Made by a program: the position numbers and the translations under genes. The notes beneath the pieces were generated by a model. It had not been told where the DNA came from. It searched no databases and saw only the letters and a list, made by a program, of their open reading frames with translations. Of a DNA stretch of 64,000 nt, positions 26,357-35,346 are shown piece after piece. The stretch's first letter is position 1. Each line of letters opens with the position of its first letter. Source of the DNA: Xanthomarina maritima (GTDB taxonomy: Bacteria; Bacteroidota; Bacteroidia; Flavobacteriales; Flavobacteriaceae); assembly GCF_008084905.1 (NCBI RefSeq), contig NZ_VSFC01000031.1, forward strand, positions 528-64,527. The letters run 5' to 3'.

Positions 26357-26364
26357 CAAAAGTA
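26357..26364 (-). promoter_or_regulatory. -7 box directly before the rlmD start codon
   Basis: Minus strand TACTTTTG fits TAnnTTTG; its last G is at 26357 and the ATG begins at 26352. With the usual spacing transcription would begin at or beside the start codon. Confidence 0.5.
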
Positions 26365-26504
26365 ATGAAAGGATTTACTATATGCGAGATAAGAATTGCG
26401 AATTTTTAAGTTTTATAATTAAAATGGTTTAATTTTAAAATGATGCTTATTTCCTTGTTCGTTTTGTTTTATAATTATTTTAATTAGACACTTATATTTA
26501 TTAA

Positions 26505-26686
26505 TTTGCGAGCCCTAAGGGATGATTTCTCTCTCACGCTGCTTTTTCAGATTATCTGAAAAAATAAAGGTACAGTAGGAATGGTTATTTTACTCGTAAA
26601 TAGAGATTAATTATTAATATTTGTTTAAAATAAAATGTCAAACGGTGTCTTTAAATAGAGACATGAAACTTTAAATTATAATAAAA
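26505..26686 (+). promoter_or_regulatory. Long structured leader of rocD (riboswitch-like candidate)
   Basis: The 334-base gap 26353-26686 holds no gene. Upstream part is AT-rich. From about 26508 the sequence is more GC-rich with possible pairings: GCGAG with CTCACGC around a CCC-TAA-GGG hairpin (about 26509-26540), then a perfect nine-base hairpin TTTTTCAGA/TCTGAAAAA at 26543-26563 not followed by a U-run. Near the start codon two mutually exclusive stems are possible: ATGTC (26635-26639) with GACAT (26660-26664), or TGTCT (26646-26650) with AGACA (26659-26663). I do not match it to a known riboswitch class. Confidence 0.4.
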
Positions 26687-27931
26687 ATGGCTGTTTTAGA
26701 CCAATTAACATCGCAACAAGCGATAGATTTAGAAAACAAGTATGGCGCTCACAACTATCATCCACTTCCAGTAGTATTAAGTAGAGGAGAAGGAGTCTAT
26801 GTTTGGGACGTTGAAGGAAAAAAATATTACGATTTTCTTTCGGCATATTCTGCTGTTAACCAAGGACATTGTCATCCAAAAATTGTTGGTGCTATGGTGC
26901 ATCAAGCACAAACCTTGACATTAACTTCGAGAGCTTTTTATAACGACATGCTTGGAAAATACGAAAAATTTGCTTGCGAGTTTTTTGGATTTGATAAGTT
27001 ATTACCTATGAATACTGGAGCTGAAGCTGTAGAAACTGCTCTAAAAATATGTAGAAAATGGGCTTATGAAGTTAAAGGAATTGAAAATAAAGAAGCCGAA
27101 ATTATTGTTTGTAAAAATAATTTTCATGGTCGAACAACTACCATTATATCATTTTCAAACGATCCTGTAGCACGTAAACATTTTGGCCCTTTTACAGATG
27201 GATTTATAAAGATTGATTATGATAATTTAAATGAGTTAGAGTCTGCTTTAAAAAATAACCCTAATGTGGCTGGATTTTTGGTTGAGCCAATTCAAGGGGA
27301 AGCTGGAGTTTATGTGCCTAGTGAAGGATATTTAACAAAAGCAAAAGCTTTATGTGAAAAATATAATGTGTTATTTATAGCAGACGAAGTACAAACAGGT
27401 ATTGCAAGAACAGGAAAGATATTAGCAGTAGACCATGAAAATGTCAAGCCAGATATTTTAATTCTAGGAAAAGCATTAAGTGGAGGAGCTTATCCTGTTA
27501 GTGCTGTATTGGCTAATGATGATATAATGAATGTTATTAAACCAGGAAATCATGGTTCTACTTTTGGAGGAAATCCGGTTGCAGCTGCTGTGGCAATTGC
27601 TGCTCTTGAGGTTGTAAGGGATGAAAATCTAGCAGAAAATGCCGATAACCTTGGGAAACTTTTTAGAAGCGAATTAAACAAATATATTGAAACAACGAAT
27701 TTAGTAAGTTTAGTAAGAGGTAAAGGTTTATTGAATGCCATTGTTATCAACGATGATGAAGAAAGTGAAACAGCTTGGAATATATGCTTAGCTTTAAGAG
27801 ATAACGGATTATTAGCTAAACCAACTCATGGAAACATTATACGTTTTGCGCCACCTTTGGTGATGAATGAAGAGCAATTATTAGATTGTGTATCTATTAT
27901 TGTTAAAACTTTAAAGCAATTTGAGGCATAA
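26687..27931 (+). CDS. rocD: Ornithine--oxo-acid transaminase
   Basis: A 414-residue class III PLP aminotransferase. It converts ornithine plus 2-oxoglutarate to glutamate semialdehyde plus glutamate in arginine and proline metabolism. Motifs: [60 protein letters not shown] with the PLP Asp region, and [15 protein letters not shown] with the Schiff-base Lys. Length and the HCHPK segment match ornithine rather than acetylornithine transaminases. A strong terminator follows. The long leader suggests post-transcriptional control. Confidence 0.93.
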   Translation: MAVLDQLTSQQAIDLENKYGAHNYHPLPVVLSRGEGVYVWDVEGKKYYDFLSAYSAVNQGHCHPKIVGAMVHQAQTLTLTSRAFYNDMLGKYEKFACEFFGFDKLLPMNTGAEAVETALKICRKWAYEVKGIENKEAEIIVCKNNFHGRTTTIISFSNDPVARKHFGPFTDGFIKIDYDNLNELESALKNNPNVAGFLVEPIQGEAGVYVPSEGYLTKAKALCEKYNVLFIADEVQTGIARTGKILAVDHENVKPDILILGKALSGGAYPVSAVLANDDIMNVIKPGNHGSTFGGNPVAAAVAIAALEVVRDENLAENADNLGKLFRSELNKYIETTNLVSLVRGKGLLNAIVINDDEESETAWNICLALRDNGLLAKPTHGNIIRFAPPLVMNEEQLLDCVSIIVKTLKQFEA

Positions 27932-27966
27932 GAGTAGTTTGAAACATTAATTAAAATTCAAATAAT

Positions 27967-27996
27967 AATAAAAGCGACCAATTGGTCGCTTTTATT
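27967..27996. terminator. Strong bidirectional terminator after rocD
   Basis: AATAAAAGCGACC and GGTCGCTTTTATT are perfect 13-base arms around AATT, between convergent genes, with A-run and U-run on either side. Confidence 0.9.
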
Positions 27997-28012
27997 ATAA
28001 ATTAATACATGT

Positions 28013-28339
28013 TTATTGATTACCCCATTCTTCCATCATGATTTCAGATTGAAGCATTATTTCATCCCAACCAATAGTAGCAATTCTATAGATAGTCATC
28101 CCTAGATATAATATGTTAATAATTAAAATAGACATAGCAACTATTTTAGCTGTATTCATTGCATTTACACTATTTGGGTCATAATTTTCAGGGTTTTCTT
28201 CTACCTGTTTCAATTTATTGTAAGCAATAAAAAATGCAATTCCAGCTAAAATAAATCCAAGTCCTCCAAAACAACAGCATAATAAACCTAAAATTGCTAA
28301 AACATAAACAAGAGCTGGATTGAGATTTTGTTTTTCCAT
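28013..28339 (-). CDS. CCC motif membrane protein
   Basis: A 108-residue protein with two hydrophobic segments: VLAILGLLCCCFGGLGFILAG (carrying the CCC run) and IVAMSILIINILYLGMTIYRI. This fits the flavobacterial CCC-motif membrane family, of unknown function, usually beside a DUF2752 gene as here (nine bases). The cysteines sit inside the membrane segment and may be lipidated or bind metal; unproven. Confidence 0.82.
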   Translation of the reverse strand: MEKQNLNPALVYVLAILGLLCCCFGGLGFILAGIAFFIAYNKLKQVEENPENYDPNSVNAMNTAKIVAMSILIINILYLGMTIYRIATIGWDEIMLQSEIMMEEWGNQ

Positions 28340-28348
28340 AAGTGATCG

Positions 28349-28636
28349 TTAATTGATAAATTTAAATGTATAACTTACAATAATAATGCTAATGCTTACT
28401 ATAGCAAGTATTTTAATGATTTTATTTGAATGTTTAAATTTAAAGAAAAAATTGATTCCAATAAAAAGGAATAACGGAATTAAAGTATAAATAGCTGGAT
28501 ACATTTTAAATGCAGCTAAAAACTCACCTTTTATTAAAAATAAAAAAGCTCTTTGAAAACCACAGCCTAAACATTCAAATCCTAAGATTTGTTTGTTTAG
28601 GCATGGTAACATAAAATCTTCTATAGAAGACATCAT
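28349..28636 (-). CDS. DUF2752 domain-containing membrane protein
   Basis: A 95-residue protein with the family signature CLGCGFQRAFLFLIKGEFLAAF (the usual form is CPxCGxTRA) and two following membrane segments. The family is widespread and uncharacterised. Operon with the CCC-motif gene. A second ATG one codon later is an equal start option. Confidence 0.83.
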   Translation of the reverse strand: MMSSIEDFMLPCLNKQILGFECLGCGFQRAFLFLIKGEFLAAFKMYPAIYTLIPLFLFIGINFFFKFKHSNKIIKILAIVSISIIIVSYTFKFIN

Positions 28637-28763
28637 AATCCTTTAGTTAGATTTATTAAAGGTATAAAATCTAGATTATTATTTATTTGAAACTACAACC
28701 TTTTTATTGATTATTGTTTACTTAACTCTATATTTGTTAAATTGATAAAACATACAGTTGTAA

Positions 28764-28967
28764 ATGAATTTTAACAAGTATATAAATTATATTTTAATAG
28801 TAATAGGTTGTATTGTAGCTATTTATGCACAAGCAGGAGAGGGGCAAGATGTTGTGATTTTGATCTTAGGAATCGTTATTTTGATGTTTGGTTTGTTTAG
28901 AATATCTAGTACCATTCCTAGTAAACAAAATAAAGAGGATGAAGATTTTAAACAGGATATAGAATGA
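28764..28967 (+). CDS. Small two-helix membrane protein
   Basis: A 67-residue protein with two hydrophobic segments (YILIVIGCIVAIYAQ and VVILILGIVILMFGLF) and an acidic tail. No named family recognised. Its TGA stop overlaps the ATG of the Smr-domain gene (ATGA at 28964), so they are coupled. Confidence 0.75.
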   Translation: MNFNKYINYILIVIGCIVAIYAQAGEGQDVVILILGIVILMFGLFRISSTIPSKQNKEDEDFKQDIE

Positions 28968-29527
28968 TTTTCAAAGTTGGAAATAAGGTATCAGTCTTAG
29001 ATGAAGATTTGTCTGGATTTATTAAAAAAATTAATGGCTCTGATATTACCATTGAAACTACCGAAGGTTTTGACATGGAATTCCAAGCTAACGAATTGGT
29101 TGTTATTAAAAATGAATCTCAGCTAAAAAAAAATTCATTCTTAGATGTGCCACTAGAAGACGTCTTAAAAGAAAAAGAATCAATTAAAAGAAAGACTCCT
29201 GTAAAGAAAAAAGTTAAAGAACGCTTCGAACCAACCATGGAAGTAGATTTGCATATTCATCAATTAACTGACAAATCTGGTAGAATGAGTAATCACGATA
29301 TGCTTACTCTACAATTAGATACTGCCAGAAAACAACTTGAATTTGCTATTAGAAAACGCATTCAAAAAGTGGTTTTTATTCATGGTGTAGGAGAAGGTGT
29401 TTTAAAAATTGAGCTCGAATATCTATTTGGCAGATATAATAACGTGAAATTCTATGATGCTAATTATCAAAAATATGGTTCTGGTGCAACAGAAGTTTAT
29501 ATTTTTCAGAATACAGAAAAAGATTAA
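28964..29527 (+). CDS. Smr domain-containing protein (DUF2027-like)
   Basis: A 187-residue protein. The N-terminal 50 residues are a small beta domain (FKVGNKVSVLDEDLSGFIKKI), followed by a basic linker (KRKTPVKKKVKER). The C-terminal Smr domain has EVDLHIHQLT, the amphipathic LDTARKQLEFAIRKRIQKVV and VFIHGVGEGVLKIEL, corresponding to the LDLHGxR and HGxGxG motifs of Smr endonucleases, although the first motif reads DLHIH rather than DLHG. Role unknown; nucleic-acid binding or nicking is expected. Overlaps the convergent lipoprotein gene by four bases. Confidence 0.85.
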   Translation: MIFKVGNKVSVLDEDLSGFIKKINGSDITIETTEGFDMEFQANELVVIKNESQLKKNSFLDVPLEDVLKEKESIKRKTPVKKKVKERFEPTMEVDLHIHQLTDKSGRMSNHDMLTLQLDTARKQLEFAIRKRIQKVVFIHGVGEGVLKIELEYLFGRYNNVKFYDANYQKYGSGATEVYIFQNTEKD

Positions 29528-30465
29528 AAATCTGGTGTTACAGTTCTTGTGCTAGATGTTCTTGTATCTTGAAGCATTCCAAAATCAAATACATCTTGAT
29601 TAAGAGTAGGAAACGTAATACTATCTACAATAAGCGACACTTCATACGTTTGTTTAATATTATGTGGTCTATATTCTGTAGCAAGAACAATTGTGGCTAT
29701 TTGTGGATTTAAATAATCTGCAATTGTTGGATTGGTATAATCGTTTGAAGGATTCAAATCTTGAGTAATGTTTTCTTCATTTATTGTTAAGACTAAATCT
29801 CCATCATCGTCATTATCCAGATAGTTTGGCACACCATCTCCATCAGTATCTTGTGGATCTGTTAACGGATCATCATCATCATCGTCCATATCATAATCAA
29901 TAAGTTCTGTACTTGTAAGCACGTTGTCTCCATCGTCATCTTCATCTAAAAAATTTGGCAATCCATCTCCATCTGTATCATCATCATATAAATTACCATT
30001 ATTATTTAAATCTTCCATTTCAGCAGGAATACCGTCATTATCATCTTCAGTATATATTGTTGTAATTGTGTAATTACCAGAAATGCTAGATTGATCTTCA
30101 GTTATTTGTAAATTAGAAGGTGGCACATCGTTACAAAATAAATTATCTGAATAAGAAGCATAACTTCTATAATTTAATAAGTTATTAACGCCATCTATAG
30201 TTCCTTCAGTTATAGGATTAGCCAATACTACTAATATAGAATCTGTATCAATATAGATTAACTCTAAAATTTCATCAAGAGTTGTTGCTGGCGAACTAAT
30301 TTGTAACGAAATAGATTCTGCAGGTAACTCCTTAACATTGTAAAAAACCAATTCTCCACAGGTTTCAAACGTGTTATCAAATTCTAATTCTACTAAAATA
30401 ATATCTCCATCATCGCATGAAGTCACAAAAAGTAAGATTGTTAAGAGTGTTATTAATTTTCGCAT
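29524..30465 (-). CDS. Lipoprotein with calcium-binding Asp-rich (TSP type 3-like) repeats
   Basis: A 313-residue protein with a lipoprotein signal (TLLTILLFVTSC, Cys17). Residues about 140-230 hold repeats of the form DxDGDGxPNxxDxDDDGD (DDTDGDGLPNFLDEDDDGD, then DTDGDGVPNYLDNDDDGD), as in thrombospondin type 3 repeats that bind Ca2+. The flanks are beta-rich with one possible disulfide. Probable surface or periplasmic lipoprotein; a peptidyl-prolyl isomerase domain, sometimes linked to such repeats, is not evident. Function unknown. Confidence 0.8.
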   Translation of the reverse strand: MRKLITLLTILLFVTSCDDGDIILVELEFDNTFETCGELVFYNVKELPAESISLQISSPATTLDEILELIYIDTDSILVVLANPITEGTIDGVNNLLNYRSYASYSDNLFCNDVPPSNLQITEDQSSISGNYTITTIYTEDDNDGIPAEMEDLNNNGNLYDDDTDGDGLPNFLDEDDDGDNVLTSTELIDYDMDDDDDDPLTDPQDTDGDGVPNYLDNDDDGDLVLTINEENITQDLNPSNDYTNPTIADYLNPQIATIVLATEYRPHNIKQTYEVSLIVDSITFPTLNQDVFDFGMLQDTRTSSTRTVTPDF

Positions 30466-30523
30466 AGTATTATTAGAATTTTGAACAAAAATAAAAGATT
30501 TAGTAAATATACAACGAGGCTTC

Positions 30524-30553
30524 TTGTAAATAATTATAATTGCTTTATTTTTG
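30524..30553 (+). promoter_or_regulatory. Bacteroidota-type promoter of cysteine desulfurase gene
   Basis: TTG (30524-30526), exactly 19 bases, TATTTTTG (30546-30553): an almost perfect TTTG-N19-TAnnTTTG promoter, 41 bases before the ATG. Confidence 0.8.
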
Positions 30554-30594
30554 TCCCCTTAATCGTGATTTTTATATCATGCTAAAATACGTTT

Positions 30595-31743
30595 ATGGAA
30601 CCTGTTTATTTTGATAGTGCTGCAACTACACAAGTAAGAGATGAAGTTATTCAAGTCATGCAAGACGCTTTATTAAATTCTTATGGTAATCCTTCATCCA
30701 CTCATGCTTTTGGAAGAGCATCAAAATCTATTATAGAAAACACCAGAAAAACTATTGCAAAAGAATTACATGCTTCACCGCAAGAAATTATTTTTACTTC
30801 TGGAGGTACTGAAGCTGATAACATGATTTTGCGTTGTGCTGTTAGAGATGCCAATGTTACAACTATTATTACATCGACAATTGAGCATCATGCAGTTTTA
30901 CATACTGTTGAAGAACTTAGAAACGAATATGATGTTGCTATAGAATTTGTAAAGCTTCAAGCATGTGGTACACCAGATTATAATGATTTGGAGCGTTTAT
31001 TAAAAGCGAATGATGAGAGAAAACTTGTTAGTTTAATGCATGTTAATAATGAAGTAGGAAACTTATTAGATATCGATAAAGTAGCAAAACTTTGTCAGGA
31101 AAACAACGCTTTGTTTCATAGTGATACCGTTCAGTCAATTGGACATTATAAATGGGATGTACAAAAAACCCCTATTGATTTTATGACTGCTGCAGCTCAT
31201 AAATTTCATGGACCAAAAGGTATTGGATTTGCATTTATAAGAAAAAGTAACAGTTTAAAACCACTAATTTTTGGAGGTTCTCAAGAACGAGGTTTTAGAG
31301 CTGGAACAGAACCTGTTCATAACATAAAGGGCTTAGAAAAGGCATTTGTATTAGCTTATGAAAATTTAGATGAAGAGAGAGAATATGTAGAGGGATTGAA
31401 AAATTATTTTAAATCTGAAATTAAAAAAGCAATTCCAGAAGTTAAGTTTAATGGAAATTGTTCGGACAATTCAAAAAGCACTTATACCTTATTAAATATC
31501 TGTTTACCTATGTCTGTTGAAAAAGCATTAACCCTTCAATTTCAATTAGATTTAAAAGGAATTGCTTGTTCTAAAGGAAGTGCTTGTCAAAGTGGAAGTG
31601 GCAAAGGGTCTCATGTGTTAGAGCAAATTTTAAATGAAGAAGATAGACAAAAACCTTCCATTAGATTTTCGTTTTGTAAATACAACACCAAAGAAGAGAT
31701 AGACTATGTAATTGGTGTGTTGAAAGAATTTGTAGAGAAATAG
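30595..31743 (+). CDS. Cysteine desulfurase family protein (IscS/NifS-like)
   Basis: A 382-residue PLP enzyme that takes sulfur from cysteine for iron-sulfur clusters or thiolation. Visible: YFDSAATTQVRDEV, NPSSTHAFGRAS, FTSGGTEADNMI, the PLP Lys in AAHKFHGPKGIGF, GGSQERGFRAGTEP, and the catalytic Cys loop GSACQSGSGKGSHVL. The long flexible Cys loop is that of group I (IscS/NifS) enzymes. No iscU or other isc genes are near. Monocistronic with strong promoter and terminator. Confidence 0.92.
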   Translation: MEPVYFDSAATTQVRDEVIQVMQDALLNSYGNPSSTHAFGRASKSIIENTRKTIAKELHASPQEIIFTSGGTEADNMILRCAVRDANVTTIITSTIEHHAVLHTVEELRNEYDVAIEFVKLQACGTPDYNDLERLLKANDERKLVSLMHVNNEVGNLLDIDKVAKLCQENNALFHSDTVQSIGHYKWDVQKTPIDFMTAAAHKFHGPKGIGFAFIRKSNSLKPLIFGGSQERGFRAGTEPVHNIKGLEKAFVLAYENLDEEREYVEGLKNYFKSEIKKAIPEVKFNGNCSDNSKSTYTLLNICLPMSVEKALTLQFQLDLKGIACSKGSACQSGSGKGSHVLEQILNEEDRQKPSIRFSFCKYNTKEEIDYVIGVLKEFVEK

Positions 31744-31780
31744 ATTTTAGATAAAAGAGAATAGAATATAGAGATAAGAT

Positions 31781-31814
31781 AAAAAACCTTCAGATGAAAT
31801 TCTGAAGGTTTTTT
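31781..31814. terminator. Bidirectional terminator after cysteine desulfurase
   Basis: AAAAAACCTTCAGA and TCTGAAGGTTTTTT are perfect 14-base arms around six bases, between convergent genes. Confidence 0.9.
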
Positions 31815-31831
31815 TATAATCAAATTAACAC

Positions 31832-32335
31832 TTAAGCTGCTTGAACTTTTTTTATTATTCTATTCTTAATTTTTGTTTCCCATTTTTCTAACAATTCAAT
31901 TTCATTACTCATTTCTATGTTTATATCTACATTGTAAAACTCTAGTACCTTTTTAGAATTACTTGCTGTTTTATAGCCAATAACCAAGTCTATTCTGTCT
32001 GTTTCAATTTTATTAGTTGTTTTATTCTTGAAAGTTCTATGTGTTTTTACAATTTCGCAAGAGTTTACTTGACTTAAATCAATTATTGTAATGTTCTGTT
32101 TGGCCTCAATTATTTTAGAATATATTATTTTGTTTGCCATTTCATCTATGGCAATTGCATAATATGTTCCCCAAAAATCAGGATCGCTTATTTTTAATTT
32201 GCTTTTTAAGGCTTCATTAATAAAACTTTCTTTAGATTTTTTCTTTTTACTTTTTTGAGATAATTGTAATAAGATGAGAGGTAATATGATGATTAGAGCT
32301 ATTACAACTCCAATGATTGTGCTTTGTGATTCCAT
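31832..32335 (-). CDS. Hypothetical membrane-anchored protein
   Basis: A 167-residue protein with one N-terminal membrane helix (IIGVVIALIIILPLILLQL), a basic patch (KKKKSK) and a soluble domain with mixed alpha-beta character (IDLSQVNSCEIVKTHRTF, IDLVIGYKTASNSKKVLEFY). It resembles small PH-like/DUF domains that start with a helix, but I do not recognise a family. Monocistronic. Confidence 0.65.
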   Translation of the reverse strand: MESQSTIIGVVIALIIILPLILLQLSQKSKKKKSKESFINEALKSKLKISDPDFWGTYYAIAIDEMANKIIYSKIIEAKQNITIIDLSQVNSCEIVKTHRTFKNKTTNKIETDRIDLVIGYKTASNSKKVLEFYNVDINIEMSNEIELLEKWETKIKNRIIKKVQAA

Positions 32336-32446
32336 TTTAATATTATTTAGTATATATACATTTTGTTGGCATTAAGCCAATAGTAAATTAAATAGAATAA
32401 CTGATTTTCAATATGATAGCAGTTATTTAATAATAAAGAAGAAATT

Positions 32447-32821
32447 TTAAGAAAATGTATGGAAAGGGTAGAGAAGTTTTTCTATATCTAATCCAGGATG
32501 GATGTTTTTACTTCTATAGAAATATTGACTGTCTTTAGATATGGTGTAAGTTTCAATATGTTTAAATATCTGAAACTGCTTATTATAATCTGATGTTTGT
32601 AAATTAATGAAAGACTCAATTACAACATTTTCAAAAGATTCTAAATCTGAAATTAAATAAGATGTTGGAGATTTAGAATTTGAATGATATACTGATACAT
32701 CATGACTCTGATTTTCATTAAAAAGAGAATTGATTATAAAATTCTGAATTGATACACTTAAGCTTATACAATATATAAGTATAAGACTGAAGGAAACCAG
32801 ATTTTTAAACCAATTTTTCAT
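32447..32821 (-). CDS. Hypothetical exported protein
   Basis: A 124-residue protein with an N-terminal hydrophobic segment (LVSFSLILIYCISLSVSI) that may be a signal peptide or anchor, then a hydrophilic, mostly polar domain with no cysteines. No family recognised. It lies 53 bases after the TonB-dependent receptor stop on the same strand and may share its transcript. Confidence 0.55.
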   Translation of the reverse strand: MKNWFKNLVSFSLILIYCISLSVSIQNFIINSLFNENQSHDVSVYHSNSKSPTSYLISDLESFENVVIESFINLQTSDYNKQFQIFKHIETYTISKDSQYFYRSKNIHPGLDIEKLLYPFHTFS

Positions 32822-32874
32822 AGAACAAATGTAGATTGGAGTTTTTAATAATTAAAAAAAAGAATGTTAAATTA

Positions 32875-35334
32875 TTAAAACTTCATTGTTGTTCTTACAT
32901 TAAAAACACGAGGCGTTAAATAATTTGGAATAGCGTATTGTCTTTTACTATATACATCTCTAACCCATGTGTTTGTAATGGAATTTTGTGCATCAAATAT
33001 ATTGTATATTTCAAATCCTAGAGAAAGATATTTAAAGGGTTTTCTCCAACCTGTATGTGTTTCGTTTTGGTCTACAATTACATATTGAATTCCAATATCT
33101 GCACGTTTGTAATCTGGTAATCTATTTTGATATTCATATGGATCAGCATAACTTGGAGAGCCTCCAGGAAGTCCTGTGTTATAAACTAAGTTTAAATACA
33201 TTTTTAATTTAGGTAGACTAGGCACATAGTCTTGAAATAAGGCTGCAAACTTTAATCGTTGGTCAGTAGGTCTAGCAATATAACCTTTATCATCAATATT
33301 TTCTTGAGTTTTCAAATAGCCAAAACTAAACCAAGATTCTGTTCCAGGAACAAATTCACCATTTAACCTCATATCTAATCCATAAGCATAAGCAGTTGCA
33401 TTATTGGTAGCTCTATATCTAATTCGAACATTTTCAACAGTATATGGGTTTACGTCTGTAATATATTTATAATAAGCTTCTGTAGTTAATTTAAAAGGTC
33501 TTTCCCACATTTTAAAACTATATTCATGTCCAATGACAACCTGAATGGATTTTTGCGCTTCAACTTCTGGTCTAACAGTTCCTGTAGAATCTCTTAATTC
33601 TCTATAAAAAGGAGGTTGAGAATAAATTCCACCACCTATTCTAAACAGCATGTCTTTTTCCCAATTTGGTTTAATTGCAAATTGTGCTCTAGGACTAAAA
33701 ATAGTTTGTGTTGTTTTCTCAATTCCTTCACCACTTACAGTCCAATTTTGAACTCTCGCACCAATATTAAACCAAACCTCATTATCTCCAATAGAGGTTC
33801 TTTTGCTCCATTGTAAAAAAGCTTGTAATCTTTGAATGGTAGTTTCGTTTTTAGCTCTAACATTTTGGAAAGCAACTAATGGACCTTCATAAGGTGAATA
33901 TGGTTGATCGTTAAAATAGTCTAAATCTGGAGGATTGATAGAAAAACCAGCAGAATCAACTACTTCCCATTCAACTAATCTATCTCTAATGTCTTCATTT
34001 GTATATTTTAAAGACCATTCAAAATCGTTTTCATCAACTGTATATTTACCATTTTGCTCGATACTAGTAATAAGTGCATCTAAATCGTTTCTGCCATGAT
34101 TTAATTGACCACCAATACCTTCGCTAAATTCTACTTCACCTAACTCTTCATCTCCAATATTAGTATTTACTTCCCCAAGTCTGTATTGTGCCAATATATC
34201 GAAATATTCTTCTTCTGTTGTATGGTAACTTGCAGCAATTAAGTTAAGAGTAACATCGTCGTTTAAAAGATATGTACCTTTTAAGGCTCCAAATAAGGTT
34301 TGATATTGATCTTTTTCTTGTCCTTCGTAAAAAACCAATAAGGCTAAAGGATTTTCTAAGGTTCCAAAGTTTGTTTGTCGAGTTTTTGGTTCGTAATTGT
34401 ATTTGTTTATGGATGCATTTCCTAAAAAGCTAACAGTAAATTTATGTGAAAAGTTGTAGTTTATCTGAGTTTGAAGGTCAAAATACTGAGGGTCGTAGTT
34501 CGATTCAGTTTCTTGAGCATTAACAAATAAGCTATTGTTTCTATAACGTACTCCAACAATTCCAGAAAGTTTCGTGTTTTTGCTAATAGCTTCAGCAGTA
34601 AGACTTCCACCTAGAAGGCTTACATCTGCACTAATTCCAAAATCGTAAGGTTTTCTATAAGTAATGTCTAAAACAGAAGCTAATTTATCGCCATATTTTG
34701 CTTGAAAACCACCAGCTGAGAAGTCAACATTTTGGACCATATCTGGGTTGACAAAACTCAATCCTTCTTGTTGTCCAGAGCGAACTAAAAAAGGTCTATA
34801 CACTTCTACACCATTGACATAAACTAAATTTTCATCGTAATTTCCACCTCTTACAGAATATTGTGTACTTAATTCATTATTACTGCTTACACCAGGAAGT
34901 GTTTTTAATAAATTTTCTACGCCAGCATTTGCACCAGGAATCAATCTAACTGTTTGTGGGTCTAGAGTTACTATGCCTTCAACGTCTTTTCTTTTTTTAC
35001 TAGATATAACTACTGTTGAAATTTGTTCGACAGACTCTTTCATTACAGGATGAAACTCTATGTCTTCGCCATTTTTTAAATTAAAAGTCGCTACAATACT
35101 TTTATAAGAAAGATGTGTGAATTCAACAATTACATCTTGATCTGCAGGAATTTTTAATATAAAAAAACCATTGTCGTTAGTTATAGTTCCCTTATCTCCA
35201 GCTTTAATGTTTACATTTGGGATAGGATTTTTGGCATCATCTAGAATAACGCCTTTAAGTGTACCTGATTGAGAGAACCCTATGTAGGATATCAAATAAA
35301 GGAAAAAACTAAATAGATAATATTTATTGTTCAA
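32875..35334 (-). CDS. TonB-dependent receptor with carboxypeptidase-like regulatory domain
   Basis: An 819-residue outer-membrane protein. Signal peptide (SFFLYLISYIGFSQ), then a CarboxypepD_reg domain (about 22-105; GTLKGVILDDAKNPIPNVNI), a plug (about 110-240; VEGIVTLDPQTVRLIPGANA, QYSVRGGNYDENLVYVNGVE) and a beta-barrel ending in the aromatic NVRTTMKF. No SusD gene is adjacent, so this is not a classical Sus locus; substrate unknown. The M23 peptidase gene upstream ends 12 bases before it, so the two are one operon, pointing to envelope maintenance or uptake of cell-wall material; inference. Confidence 0.92.
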   Translation of the reverse strand: MNNKYYLFSFFLYLISYIGFSQSGTLKGVILDDAKNPIPNVNIKAGDKGTITNDNGFFILKIPADQDVIVEFTHLSYKSIVATFNLKNGEDIEFHPVMKESVEQISTVVISSKKRKDVEGIVTLDPQTVRLIPGANAGVENLLKTLPGVSSNNELSTQYSVRGGNYDENLVYVNGVEVYRPFLVRSGQQEGLSFVNPDMVQNVDFSAGGFQAKYGDKLASVLDITYRKPYDFGISADVSLLGGSLTAEAISKNTKLSGIVGVRYRNNSLFVNAQETESNYDPQYFDLQTQINYNFSHKFTVSFLGNASINKYNYEPKTRQTNFGTLENPLALLVFYEGQEKDQYQTLFGALKGTYLLNDDVTLNLIAASYHTTEEEYFDILAQYRLGEVNTNIGDEELGEVEFSEGIGGQLNHGRNDLDALITSIEQNGKYTVDENDFEWSLKYTNEDIRDRLVEWEVVDSAGFSINPPDLDYFNDQPYSPYEGPLVAFQNVRAKNETTIQRLQAFLQWSKRTSIGDNEVWFNIGARVQNWTVSGEGIEKTTQTIFSPRAQFAIKPNWEKDMLFRIGGGIYSQPPFYRELRDSTGTVRPEVEAQKSIQVVIGHEYSFKMWERPFKLTTEAYYKYITDVNPYTVENVRIRYRATNNATAYAYGLDMRLNGEFVPGTESWFSFGYLKTQENIDDKGYIARPTDQRLKFAALFQDYVPSLPKLKMYLNLVYNTGLPGGSPSYADPYEYQNRLPDYKRADIGIQYVIVDQNETHTGWRKPFKYLSLGFEIYNIFDAQNSITNTWVRDVYSKRQYAIPNYLTPRVFNVRTTMKF

Positions 35335-35346
35335 AAGGGTAGTTTT

